Below, piece by piece: positions 43,115 to 53,913 of a stretch of DNA of 59,980 bases; positions within the stretch are counted from its first letter, which is position 1, and every line of letters starts with the position of its first letter. The position numbers and the translations under genes were made by a program. This DNA comes from an uncultured Ruminococcus sp. (GTDB lineage: Bacteria; Bacillota; Clostridia; Oscillospirales; Ruminococcaceae): contig CADALT010000019.1 of assembly GCA_902788785.1 (NCBI GenBank), positions 1 to 59,980 on the forward strand, read 5' to 3'. Under the pieces are notes generated by a model, which saw only the letters and a program-made list of their open reading frames with translations, was not told where the DNA came from and ran no database searches.

Positions 43115-44539
43115 TTATTTCAGCTTTGCAGCCAGCATTTTAGCCAGCTTATAGACATCGCCGCAGCCGAGGGTGATAACTATATCGCCCGCCTCGCAGT
43201 TTTTAACGATATAATCGACACATTCTGCGAAGTTTTTCTCTTTCTGTTCTGCGGTCTGCATATCAGCTATTTCGTGGGGGGTATCGAACCAGACTGCATT
43301 AGCGGTCTTTTCGCCCAGCATCTCGCTGTAGATGCCGTGGATATTTTTCTCACGGCTGCCCATTATATCGGTGATGACGGAGATATCTGCTATTTCCAGC
43401 GCCCTTGCGAAATCATCCATAAGTATCTCTGTCCTGGAGTAGGTCAGAGGCTGGAAGACTGCCCAGACTCTTTTAAAATCAAGACCCTTTGCCGCACGCA
43501 GAGTTACCTCGATCTCCTTGGGGTGATGAGCGTAGTCATCGACGATGGTAACGCCGCCCACCTTATCTATCAGCTGAAATCTTCTGATAGCGCCATGGAA
43601 GTTTGAGAGTCCCTTAGCGGCAGCTGCGAAGTCAAGACCTGAATATCTTGCGGCAGCTATGGCAGCCAAAGCGTTGAGGACATTATGGTCGCCCGGAACA
43701 TTTATCTCCATCTCAGCGACTTCATCGCCTTTAAAGAAAACCTTGAAGGTAGTCACAAGACCCTCTTTTTTCACTATCTCGGCGGAATAATCATTCTTCT
43801 TATCCCAGCCGAAGGTAATGAGCTGTTTGCCCGAGATGCCCTCGACAGCTTTAAGGGTATTGGCATCATCGCCGTTATATATCACGGCTTTGGTTGCCAT
43901 TTCGGCGAATTTATGGAAACTCTTGATAATATTCTCGATAGTTTTGAAATACTCCAGATGGTCGGCATCGACATTGAGTATAACAGCGCAATCCGGGTAG
44001 AGTTTAAGGAAATGGTCCTCGAACTCGCAAGCCTCACAGATCATGGTCTGTGAGCTGCCCGATCTGCCCGAACCGCCTATGCTTGGCAGTTTGCCGCCGA
44101 TAACGCAGCTTATATCCTCATTTGCATCTACGAATATCTCGGTTATCATGGAAGATGTGGTGGTCTTGCCGTGGGTGCCGCATACGCAAACGGCATTTTC
44201 GTACCAGCTTGTGATAACGCCCAATATCTCTGCCCTTTCGCAGACGATGGCATCGCTGGCTTTTGCGGCGATGAGTTCGGGGTTATCCGCCATGATGGCA
44301 GCTGTATATATTATAAGTTCCGCACCCTCGATATTTTCAGCCTTTTGACCCAAGAAAACTTTTATGCCAAGTTTTCTTACGGCTTCGAGAGTTTCGGTCT
44401 CGTTATTATCAGATCCGGTGATCTCATAACCTTTAGAGTGGAAGATCTGTGCCAGCGGATACATACCCGATCCGCCGATACCTATAAAATGAACTCGTTT
44501 TATACTATTAAGCTGTTCTTCTGTCAGCTTTGGACTCAT
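43115..44539 (-). CDS. murC: UDP-N-acetylmuramate--L-alanine ligase
   Basis: Adds the first amino acid of the peptidoglycan stem peptide using ATP. N-terminal Rossmann motif GIGGSGMYPLAQ, ATP loop GTHGKTTTSSMI, and C-terminal DDYAHHPKEIEVTL, all Mur-ligase hallmarks specific to MurC. 474 residues. GGGAGG precedes ATG 44539. It is isolated from other mur genes and precedes lexA, an unusual pairing. Confidence 0.96.
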   Translation of the reverse strand: MSPKLTEEQLNSIKRVHFIGIGGSGMYPLAQIFHSKGYEITGSDNNETETLEAVRKLGIKVFLGQKAENIEGAELIIYTAAIMADNPELIAAKASDAIVCERAEILGVITSWYENAVCVCGTHGKTTTSSMITEIFVDANEDISCVIGGKLPSIGGSGRSGSSQTMICEACEFEDHFLKLYPDCAVILNVDADHLEYFKTIENIIKSFHKFAEMATKAVIYNGDDANTLKAVEGISGKQLITFGWDKKNDYSAEIVKKEGLVTTFKVFFKGDEVAEMEINVPGDHNVLNALAAIAAARYSGLDFAAAAKGLSNFHGAIRRFQLIDKVGGVTIVDDYAHHPKEIEVTLRAAKGLDFKRVWAVFQPLTYSRTEILMDDFARALEIADISVITDIMGSREKNIHGIYSEMLGEKTANAVWFDTPHEIADMQTAEQKEKNFAECVDYIVKNCEAGDIVITLGCGDVYKLAKMLAAKLK

Positions 44540-44757
44540 GATGATCGGACCCTCCCAGACTGCCGAACCATTTGCTTAAACATTTGAAATTTTTCCATTT
44601 ATGTTTACAAACTTTAAGGAACGGCGAATAATACAAACATATTTTCTATTATATTATACTGCAAATTCTTTCAAAAATAAAGGCTTTTAAAGAATATTTA
44701 TTATAAATGTGGGAAAAATTTAAACAATCGCAATAAATACATGAAAGGATGCGCTTT

Positions 44758-45024
44758 ATGAATATTACAGGGATCAAAATAAGGAAACTTATGGAAAACG
44801 GAAGACTCAAGGGCATAGTCAGTGTGACGTTCGACGATGTATTTGCGGTACACGACATCAAGATAGTACAGGGGGACAAGCGCCTGTTTGTGGCGATGCC
44901 CAGCCGCAGGGACGAGTACGGGGAATACCGTGACATAGTACATCCCATAACCCATGAGGCACGCACCGAGATCGAGGAGCGCATACTTGAAGCTTTCCGT
45001 GAGGAGAAAGAGCGAATGCAGTAA
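44758..45024 (+). CDS. spoVG: Septation regulator SpoVG
   Basis: 88-residue nucleic-acid-binding regulator starting MNITGIKIRKL, with the conserved ASVTFDD-like strand (VSVTFDDVFAVHDIKIVQG) and VAMPSRRDEYGEYRDIVHPI core. In Bacillus it affects septation and sporulation. I choose ATG 44758, 8 bases after GAAAGGA; the ATG at 44749 is part of that ribosome site. Monocistronic, divergent from murC. Confidence 0.95.
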   Translation: MNITGIKIRKLMENGRLKGIVSVTFDDVFAVHDIKIVQGDKRLFVAMPSRRDEYGEYRDIVHPITHEARTEIEERILEAFREEKERMQ

Positions 45025-45030
45025 ACAGGT

Positions 45031-45058
45031 AAAAAGACCCCGTAGAGTATACGGGGTC
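45031..45058 (-). terminator. glyS terminator
   Basis: GACCCCGT (45036-45043) pairs with ACGGGGTC (45051-45058); five T follow on the minus strand. Confidence 0.8.
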
Positions 45059-45066
45059 AGCTCATC

Positions 45067-46452
45067 TTAGAATGCGATCTTCTTGCTGATATAATCGACC
45101 AGCTCGTCGATCTTTACTCTTTCCTGCTCCATAGTATCTCTGTCACGGACAGTTACGCAGCCATCCTCAGCTGTATCGAAATCGTAGGTGATGCAGTAAG
45201 GAGTACCGATCTCGTCCTGACGGCGGTATCTCTTACCGATGGAACCTGTTTCGTCATAATCAACGCTGAAGTGCTTAGCGAGTGTATCATACAGCTCGCC
45301 TGCCTGTTCGCCCAGCTTTTTGGAGAGGGGCAGTACGCAAGCCTTGAAAGGTGCAAGAGCAGGGTGCAGGTGCATAACTGTTCTTACATCGGGCTTTTCG
45401 GGAGTACCGATATCTTCCTCGTCATAAGCCTCTACGACGATGGACAGGAACAGTCTCTCAACGCCCAGAGAAGGCTCGATAACATAGGGGATATATCTCT
45501 CGTTAGTCTCGGGGTCGAAGTAATCAAGGCTCTTGCCCGAGGTATTGATATGCTGGGTCAGGTCATAGTCTGTTCTGTCAGCTACGCCCCAGAGTTCGCC
45601 CCAGCCGAAGGGGAAGAGATACTCGAAGTCTGTGGTAGCCTTGGAATAGAAGCAAAGCTCCTCAGCGGAGTGGTCTCTCAGCCTGATATTCTCCTCCTTG
45701 ATATTCAGGCTCAGCAGGAACTCCTTACAGAAGTTTCTCCAATACTGGAACCATTCGAGGTCGGTGCCGGGCTTGCAGAAGAACTCAAGCTCCATCTGCT
45801 CGAACTCTCTTACTCTGAATATGAAGTTACCGGGAGTGATCTCGTTACGGAAGCTCTTACCCACCTGAGCTACGCCGAAGGGAACCTTCTTACGGGTAGT
45901 TCTCTGGATATTAGCGAAGTTTACGAATATACCCTGTGCAGTTTCGGGACGCAGGTAGAGCTCTGCCTTGGAGTCCTCGGTGATGCCCTGGAAAGTCTTG
46001 AACATCAGGTTGAACTGACGGATATCTGTGAAGTTATGCTTGCCGCAGTTAGGACAGGGGATATTCTTCTCCTTGATATAGTCCATCATCTGCTCATTGG
46101 ACCAGCCTGCAACGTTAGTGCCGTCGAAATCCTCGATGAGGTTATCTGCACGGTGTCTTGTCTTACACTCACGGCAATCCATCAGAGGGTCGGAGAAGCC
46201 GCCCAGATGACCCGAAGCCACCCATGTCTGGGGATTCATGAGTATAGCGGAGTCAAGACCCACGTTATACTTATTCTCCTGAACGAATTTCTTCCTCCAG
46301 GCATCCTTTATATTATTTTTCAGCTCAACGCCGAGGGGACCGTAATCCCAGGTATTTGCCAGACCGCCGTAGATCTCACTGCCCGGGTAAACAAAGCCTC
46401 TGCCCTTACAGAGAGCGACGATCTTTTCCATTGTCTTTTCGGTATTTTTCAT
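45067..46452 (-). CDS. glyS: Glycine--tRNA ligase (single-chain, dimeric type)
   Basis: Class II synthetase of the alpha2 type. Motif 2 lies in [21 protein letters not shown] and motif 3 in [10 protein letters not shown]; a zinc-like insert has CRECK and CPNCG. 461 residues. The start is ATG 46452 after AAGGAG (TTAAGGAGAATGTCACC), matching the family N-terminus [20 protein letters not shown]; the longer upstream frame runs through the promoter. No T-box leader is present. Confidence 0.96.
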   Translation of the reverse strand: MKNTEKTMEKIVALCKGRGFVYPGSEIYGGLANTWDYGPLGVELKNNIKDAWRKKFVQENKYNVGLDSAILMNPQTWVASGHLGGFSDPLMDCRECKTRHRADNLIEDFDGTNVAGWSNEQMMDYIKEKNIPCPNCGKHNFTDIRQFNLMFKTFQGITEDSKAELYLRPETAQGIFVNFANIQRTTRKKVPFGVAQVGKSFRNEITPGNFIFRVREFEQMELEFFCKPGTDLEWFQYWRNFCKEFLLSLNIKEENIRLRDHSAEELCFYSKATTDFEYLFPFGWGELWGVADRTDYDLTQHINTSGKSLDYFDPETNERYIPYVIEPSLGVERLFLSIVVEAYDEEDIGTPEKPDVRTVMHLHPALAPFKACVLPLSKKLGEQAGELYDTLAKHFSVDYDETGSIGKRYRRQDEIGTPYCITYDFDTAEDGCVTVRDRDTMEQERVKIDELVDYISKKIAF

Positions 46453-46492
46453 GGTGACATTCTCCTTAAATAAAATATATACATACACATAT

Positions 46493-46521
46493 ATTGTATA
46501 ACATATTTCCCCCGATGTCAA
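46493..46521 (-). promoter_or_regulatory. Promoter of glyS
   Basis: Minus-strand TTGACA (46516-46521), 17-base spacer, TACAAT (46493-46498), about 40 bases before the start codon. Confidence 0.75.
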
Positions 46522-46536
46522 GACCTTTCGGGTGAA

Positions 46537-46570
46537 AATATCCGCAGGACACGATAAAGCATCCTGCGGG
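46537..46570 (-). terminator. Terminator of DUF285 dockerin gene
   Basis: CCGCAGGA (46542-46549) pairs with TCCTGCGG (46562-46569); a short T tract follows on the minus strand. Confidence 0.65.
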
Positions 46571-46592
46571 ATAAGATATATCACTGTACGTA

Positions 46593-48233
46593 TCAGCTGA
46601 GAGCTTTGATGCCCTTGATATGTGAAGCTATCATAGCGATATCGGTAACGGTGAGGTTATTATCGTTATTGACATCGGCAGCCTTGAACTTATCGCCTGT
46701 CAGGGCTTTGATGCCCTTGATATGGGAAGCGACTACAGCGATATCGGCGACGTTTATTTTTCCGTCGGAGTTCGCATCGCCGTTCAGGGCAGTATTTGAG
46801 TTTTTATCCGATGCTTTTGCTGTGAAGTAGCCCGGGGTCTTGGGGGTATCTATACGAGCATACTCTCTGCCGATCTTATCATAATTTGTGCTGTCATCGT
46901 TTTTGGTACCGTTGCCGCCCACAAGCTTGCTGCTGTTGCGGAAAGCCTCATAGGTTTTATCGATATTATCAGAGTTCCACTTATCTGATACTATGATGGT
47001 AGTAAGAGAGGTACAGTCAGCAAACATATGATTTATATCGATCAGTTTATTGGTATCAAAACTGCTCAGATCAAGTTTGGTAAGAGCGCTGCAGCCTGAA
47101 AACATATATTCCATATGCAATACCTTTGAGGTATTGAACTTGCTCAGGTCGATGGACTTGAGAGAAGAGCAGTGATCGAACATATACTCCATAAATGCTA
47201 CATTTGAAGTATCAAAGCTGCTCAGGTCGATATTGGCAAGCGAACTGCAATAAGAGAACATACCGCCCATACCATCTGTCTTTTCAGTATCAAATGAACT
47301 GAGGTCGATGGACTTTAGCGAAGTGCAGTGATCGAACATATTTGTCATGCTGAATGTATTTGATGTATCGAACTTGCTAAGATCGAGAGAGGTAAGTGAG
47401 CTGCAGTGACCGAACATACCGGACATATTCGTTACATTTGAAGTATCAAAGCTGCTCAGATCGAGGGAGGTAAGCTTATCATTATCTTCAAACATACCTG
47501 CCATGCTTGTTACCTTTGATGTATTGAAAGCGCTCACATCAAGGTCGGTAAAATCACAGCCATCGAACATAGCTGTCATATCCGTTACGTTTGAGGTATC
47601 GAACTTGCTAAGATCAATGCTCTTTAACGCACAGCCTGCGAACATCTGAGCCATGTTAGTTACCTTTGAAGTATCAAACTTGCTGACATCGACCGAGGCA
47701 AGTGAATTACAGCTATGGAACATACCTTCCATATTTGTTACTTTTGAGGTATCAAAGCTGCTCACATCAATATTGGCAAGTTTACCGCACTTATCGAACA
47801 TATAGGACATATCGGTTACTTTTGAAGTATCAAAACCGCTTATGTCGATGGACTGAAGATCGAAGCAGAAACCGAACATATTGGACATATTGGTCACTTT
47901 TGAAGTATCTGCCTTGGACAGGTCGATCTCTGTACACTTAGGAAAATCAAAGAAAAACTTGGTGCAGTCCGCAGGCAGGACGGTGCCTTCCTTGGCGATT
48001 ATTTTTTTGACCTTTTCATGCACATCATTGCCATTGGATACGGAGTATGGCAGGATATCTTCAGCGGTCACGTTTCCGCTGAGGACAAGGGTATCACCAT
48101 CGAGCTTTACATTTTCGCTTGCGGCACTTGCCACGACAGCGCTGTCAACATTCGGCAGAACAGGCAGGATCACTCCGTTTGAGAACACGAGTGTCAATGC
48201 GAGTGCGCCGGCTAAAAGGTTTTTCGTTTTCAT
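46593..48233 (-). CDS. Secreted DUF285 (BspA-like) leucine-rich repeat protein with C-terminal dockerin
   Basis: 546 residues. Signal peptide at about 1-38; then twelve repeats of about 23 residues built on SxFDTSxVTNMxxMF and LxSIDLSxFDTS (about 108-400), the DUF285 form of leucine-rich repeat used for surface binding; then a short linker and a type I dockerin ([20 protein letters not shown] and [20 protein letters not shown], each ending HIKGIKAL). No enzyme domain. It would be a non-catalytic adhesin-like partner of a cohesin scaffold. AGGAGG ribosome site before ATG 48233. Confidence 0.9.
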   Translation of the reverse strand: MKTKNLLAGALALTLVFSNGVILPVLPNVDSAVVASAASENVKLDGDTLVLSGNVTAEDILPYSVSNGNDVHEKVKKIIAKEGTVLPADCTKFFFDFPKCTEIDLSKADTSKVTNMSNMFGFCFDLQSIDISGFDTSKVTDMSYMFDKCGKLANIDVSSFDTSKVTNMEGMFHSCNSLASVDVSKFDTSKVTNMAQMFAGCALKSIDLSKFDTSNVTDMTAMFDGCDFTDLDVSAFNTSKVTSMAGMFEDNDKLTSLDLSSFDTSNVTNMSGMFGHCSSLTSLDLSKFDTSNTFSMTNMFDHCTSLKSIDLSSFDTEKTDGMGGMFSYCSSLANIDLSSFDTSNVAFMEYMFDHCSSLKSIDLSKFNTSKVLHMEYMFSGCSALTKLDLSSFDTNKLIDINHMFADCTSLTTIIVSDKWNSDNIDKTYEAFRNSSKLVGGNGTKNDDSTNYDKIGREYARIDTPKTPGYFTAKASDKNSNTALNGDANSDGKINVADIAVVASHIKGIKALTGDKFKAADVNNDNNLTVTDIAMIASHIKGIKALS

Positions 48234-48283
48234 TAAATATCCTCCTTAGAATATTAAAATTCCACCAAAACAACACCAAATTC

Positions 48284-48312
48284 ATTATATCACGAAAAAA
48301 TACGGTTGTCAA
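48284..48312 (-). promoter_or_regulatory. Promoter of DUF285 dockerin gene
   Basis: Perfect minus-strand TTGACA (48307-48312), 17-base spacer and TATAAT (48284-48289), located immediately after the groEL terminator. Confidence 0.8.
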
Positions 48313-48346
48313 CAAAAAAGCCGCCGATGAGACCACCGACGGCTTT
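48313..48346 (-). terminator. groEL terminator
   Basis: AAAGCCG (48317-48323) pairs with CGGCTTT (48340-48346), extended by partly paired bases; six T follow on the minus strand. It ends at the -35 box of the next gene. Confidence 0.75.
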
Positions 48347-48366
48347 GGATATTCAGTTTGGTGATA

Positions 48367-50025
<1,659 letters not shown>

Positions 50026-50060
50026 TTATATAAAATTCATTCTATTTCCGTACTTTGATA

Positions 50061-50498
<438 letters not shown>

Positions 50499-50536
50499 TT
50501 AGCCTAATGTGTATGTTAATAAGTCGAAATATGTGT

Positions 50537-50714
50537 TATAATAATATGAAGAAGTTGATATATATAATTATGTCCTGCGGGTTAATATTCCGTAAGACGG
50601 ATGGTTGAAGCGAATACGTTTCGTTTATCGGCAGCTATCCGACAAGATTTGCAGTTTTGTGAACTCTGGCTATAAATTTTGTACTTTTCAATAAAAATTT
50701 ATGGTGAGTTAACA
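50537..50714 (+). ncRNA. Candidate structured RNA upstream of two-component operon
   Basis: TATAAT at 50537-50542 (TG at -14) could start a transcript near 50550. Downstream are two strong hairpins. The first pairs 50599-50607 with 50632-50640 (9 pairs, two wobble) and 50608-50614 with 50620-50626 (7 pairs, one wobble). The second pairs 50658-50666 with 50706-50714 (one mismatch) and 50672-50680 with 50694-50702 (9 pairs). All wobble pairs form in plus-strand RNA. No known family recognised; no ORF. Confidence 0.5.
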
Positions 50715-50742
50715 GAATAGACACACATTGTGATTGTAAATT

Positions 50743-50838
50743 TGTTATAATTATTGCAACAATTTAATTTCTTTTAATTTGCTGTCTTTTGGTGAACAAG
50801 GCAGCGCTAGTAAAGTGCTACAGTCCGGGTCGTGGCTG
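50743..50838 (+). promoter_or_regulatory. Promoter and leader of two-component operon
   Basis: Extended -10 promoter TGTTATAAT (50743-50751) with a poor -35. The leader of about 100 bases forms small hairpins AGCGCT/AGTGCT (50803-50808, 50814-50819) and CAGTC/GGCTG (50821-50825, 50834-50838), ending just before the ribosome site. Confidence 0.5.
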
Positions 50839-50860
50839 AGCCGATGAAAGGAAGATGGAT

Positions 50861-51562
50861 ATGTCACTGGGAAGAGTCTTGGTAGTTGATGATGATAAGA
50901 ATATCTGTGAGCTGCTTCGTCTTTATCTCGAGAAGGACGGCTACGGCGTTATCCTGGCGCATGATGGTGAAGAGGCTGTCGTTAAGTTCAACGCACTCAA
51001 GCCTGATATCATTCTGCTGGATATAATGCTGCCCGGTATCGACGGCTGGCAGGTATGTCGTGAGATCAGAAAGAAGTCTAATGTGCCGATAATCATGATA
51101 ACAGCTAAGGTAGAGACCTTTGATAAGGTACTGGGTCTTGAGCTGGGTGCGGATGACTACATAGTCAAGCCCTTCGACACAAAGGAAGTTATTGCGAGGA
51201 TCAAGGCAGTTTACAGAAGAGTTGGTCAGTCCTCTGCGGAGAGCGAGATCAAGGAAGTCAAGTATGACAAGCTGTCTGTAAACATGACAAGATATGAGCT
51301 GAGAGTAAACGGTCAGGTACTGGATACACCTCCGAAGGAGCTGGAACTGCTGTTCCATCTGGCATCCAACCCGAACAGAGTTTACACCAGAGATCAGCTG
51401 CTGGACGAAGTATGGGGATTTGAATACTATGGTGATTCAAGAACTATCGACGTTCATGTAAAGAGACTTCGTGAGAAGCTGGAAGGCGTTTCGGACAAGT
51501 GGGCGCTCAAGACTGTCTGGGGCGTAGGCTACAAGTTTGAAGTCGCAGAAAATAATGAATAA
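50861..51562 (+). CDS. OmpR/PhoB-family response regulator
   Basis: 233 residues: receiver domain with acidic pocket DDD (VLVVDDDKN), phospho-acceptor Asp in LLDIMLPGIDGW (about residue 53) and Lys in YIVKPFD, then a winged-helix domain (TPPKELELLFHLASNP, YGDSRTIDVHVKRLREKL). The start is ATG 50861, 6-7 bases after AAAGGAAG; the ATG at 50855 is too close. Its stop overlaps the kinase gene, showing coupling. Regulon unknown; context points to envelope stress. Confidence 0.93.
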   Translation: MSLGRVLVVDDDKNICELLRLYLEKDGYGVILAHDGEEAVVKFNALKPDIILLDIMLPGIDGWQVCREIRKKSNVPIIMITAKVETFDKVLGLELGADDYIVKPFDTKEVIARIKAVYRRVGQSSAESEIKEVKYDKLSVNMTRYELRVNGQVLDTPPKELELLFHLASNPNRVYTRDQLLDEVWGFEYYGDSRTIDVHVKRLREKLEGVSDKWALKTVWGVGYKFEVAENNE

Positions 51563-53177
51563 AGGCAGAAGTATTTTTACAAAGTACTTTGCGATATGCT
51601 CAGCAGTAATACTGATAAGCTTTTGTTGCTTAGGAACAGTATTACTGCTTGTTTCTACAAGGTACTTTCTGGATTCTAAAAAGAGCCTTATGCTGAAAGA
51701 TGCGAAGGCTCTTCGTGATTATACGAAGGAAAAAATGCTCGAAGAGCCCGACGGGTATCTTAATGATGTCAGGTCGGAGCTGAAATACTATTCTATCGCA
51801 AGCAATGCGGATTATCTCATATGCAGCAGCGACGGATATGTTATTGCTAACACAGGCGGCAATAGGGGCAATCCTGATGATAACAGCGAAAATACGGATG
51901 ACAGCGGCGAGAATATCGAAGATGGCAAAAAGAAGTCGGATGAAAGCGAAGTCTGGATAGATAAGGATCTGCTTTCAAAGTTCGACAGCGAGGGCAGGTA
52001 TCAGTATTCAAAGCTGGGCAGTGATCCGGAAGAGGTCTGCCATATCATGGGCGTATCATTCCAGGCGAACGGACCTTTGTACTATGTGCTGGCGTATTCT
52101 CCAAAATCCACTCAGGACAGTTATACGCAGAATATCATGGAGATATTCATGGTGTCTGCCATCGGCGTGCTGGTGGTGGTCATGTTCCTGGTGTATTTTG
52201 CTACGCTGAAGCTGACATCGCCTATAACCGAGGTCGCAGAGATCGCTAAAAAGCTGGGTTCGGGCGACTTTTCGGTGACGCTGCCCGAGTATAACACGAA
52301 AGAGTTCGACCAGTTGAGCACGGCTTTCAACGAGATGGCGGCAAACCTGAAAAGCTATGATACCATGCGTAACAGCTTCCTTGCCAATGTATCGCACGAG
52401 CTGAGAACGCCCATGACCTCCATAGGCGGTTTCGTGGACGGAATGCTTGACGGAACGATACCAAAGTCGCAGCAGACTTATTATCTGAGGATAATCTCCT
52501 CGGAGGTCGCAAGACTTACAAGACTTGTAAAGAGTATGCTCAACCTGGCAAAAATAGAAGCAGGCGAACTTGAGCCTAACAAGACTAATTTTGCGGTGAC
52601 TGAGCCGATACTCGATACACTGCTGACCTTTGAGCCCAGGATAGAGGAAAAGAATATCGAGATACGTGGTCTGGACGTGCAGAGGATAAATCTGTATGCT
52701 GACCTTGACCTGATACATCAGGTGATGTACAACCTTATCGAGAACGCTATAAAGTTCGTGGATAAGGGCGGATATATCGAGTTTTCCTTTGCAGAGGATA
52801 CGGAGGGCACATCGGTAACTATACGAAACAGCGGCGAAGGTCTGGCGGAGGACGAACTTCCGCTGGTGTTCGACAGATTCTATAAGACCGATAAGTCGAG
52901 AGGTATCCATGCGCAGGGTCTGGGACTGGGTCTTAATATCGCTCGTTCGATCATTGAGATACACGGCGGTCAGATAATGGTCAAGAGCCGTAAAGGTGAG
53001 TTTACGGAGTTTACTTTCACCATACCGAAGGCTGATGCGAAACTTACCAAGGCTGATGCCAAGGCAACAAAGGCTGAGGCTACCAAAGCTGAAAGCAAGG
53101 CTGCAAAGGCTGAGGCTAAAGCGACCAAAGCCGAGAGCAAAGCTGCAAAAAGCAAAAACTCTAAGAAGAGCGAATGA
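51555..53177 (+). CDS. Sensor histidine kinase with Lys/Ala/Glu-rich tail
   Basis: About 540 residues: membrane segment 1 (about 10-31), an extracellular sensor region with an acidic Asn/Asp/Ser stretch, membrane segment 2 (about 195-217), HAMP, HisKA with NVSHELRTPMTSIGG and HATPase with NLIENAIKF and GLGLGLNIARSIIEIHGG. The last 45 residues are a repetitive Lys/Ala/Glu sequence (KAEAKATKAESKAAK) resembling histone H1 tails, not part of normal kinases. I take ATG 51555, overlapping the regulator stop; TTG 51537 is an alternative. Confidence 0.9.
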   Translation: MNKGRSIFTKYFAICSAVILISFCCLGTVLLLVSTRYFLDSKKSLMLKDAKALRDYTKEKMLEEPDGYLNDVRSELKYYSIASNADYLICSSDGYVIANTGGNRGNPDDNSENTDDSGENIEDGKKKSDESEVWIDKDLLSKFDSEGRYQYSKLGSDPEEVCHIMGVSFQANGPLYYVLAYSPKSTQDSYTQNIMEIFMVSAIGVLVVVMFLVYFATLKLTSPITEVAEIAKKLGSGDFSVTLPEYNTKEFDQLSTAFNEMAANLKSYDTMRNSFLANVSHELRTPMTSIGGFVDGMLDGTIPKSQQTYYLRIISSEVARLTRLVKSMLNLAKIEAGELEPNKTNFAVTEPILDTLLTFEPRIEEKNIEIRGLDVQRINLYADLDLIHQVMYNLIENAIKFVDKGGYIEFSFAEDTEGTSVTIRNSGEGLAEDELPLVFDRFYKTDKSRGIHAQGLGLGLNIARSIIEIHGGQIMVKSRKGEFTEFTFTIPKADAKLTKADAKATKAEATKAESKAAKAEAKATKAESKAAKSKNSKKSE

Positions 53178-53292
53178 TAGCGTAATGCAGAGACAGGGGG
53201 GTGCTGTATCGGCATCTCCCTTTAATTATACGAAAACAATTTCAGGAAATTCCGTAATAGTGTGATCTTTGAGTCGGGATAGGAGAACGTCC

Positions 53293-53913
53293 ATGAACGA
53301 TTTTATCATGAACTACGGTGCAGGACTGCTGGTCTGTGCGGTGGGGCTGTTCTTTATTATAATGACATATGCCGCACATTTTGCAGGCAGCAGCGGTGTA
53401 CCTCTGTGCGGAGGGCTGCTGATAGCTTTTGGGTTTCTGCTGACACCTAAGAAATATCTGGCGCTGCTGTGTTTTGCTGACCCCGGGTGGATTTCGCTGG
53501 GGTACATGATATACAGTGCCATGAAAAAGCAGGAGATCGAGGAAAAGTTCCAAAAGATATATGCAGAGCGTGGATTTGCGCAGGGCAGGGCGTTTGAGGG
53601 TGTACAGCTCAGGGTGTACATACACGAACGGGACGAGGAGCTTTTGTACAGATTATATACGTGCAGTTTGTTTGAGCTGCGCATACCAAAGCTTTACTAT
53701 GCGCTGTGCTGCGATGAGGACGGGAATTTCATGGTTGTGGCTGACAGGGGCAGAAAGGGTGAAGTGCCCGAGATACTGCCCTTTGAGGACGGCATGAAGA
53801 TCACGGCTAAAGGTGATGGTAAAAAGGACTACACCGTAGAGCTGAGTATGATAGTGGACGATATTTCCGACGAAGAGGACGAGCAGGAAGACGGTATACA
53901 GAACAAGAGGTGA
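53293..53913 (+). CDS. Membrane protein of unknown function
   Basis: 206 residues: two or three hydrophobic segments in the first 75 residues (about 7-28, 31-50, 53-73), then a cytoplasmic or external alpha/beta domain with an acidic end (DDISDEEDEQEDG). No family recognised. The start is ATG 53293, 7 bases after AGGAGA. Its stop overlaps the HtrA start region, so the two genes are coupled; it may assist the protease or sensor. Confidence 0.7.
   Translation: MNDFIMNYGAGLLVCAVGLFFIIMTYAAHFAGSSGVPLCGGLLIAFGFLLTPKKYLALLCFADPGWISLGYMIYSAMKKQEIEEKFQKIYAERGFAQGRAFEGVQLRVYIHERDEELLYRLYTCSLFELRIPKLYYALCCDEDGNFMVVADRGRKGEVPEILPFEDGMKITAKGDGKKDYTVELSMIVDDISDEEDEQEDGIQNKR

Noticed and set aside
45271-46473. 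400-residue plus-strand ORF opposite glyS (and similar long ORFs opposite groEL and gyrB)
   Set aside because: Antisense shadows of highly biased codon use; no ribosome site or recognisable protein.
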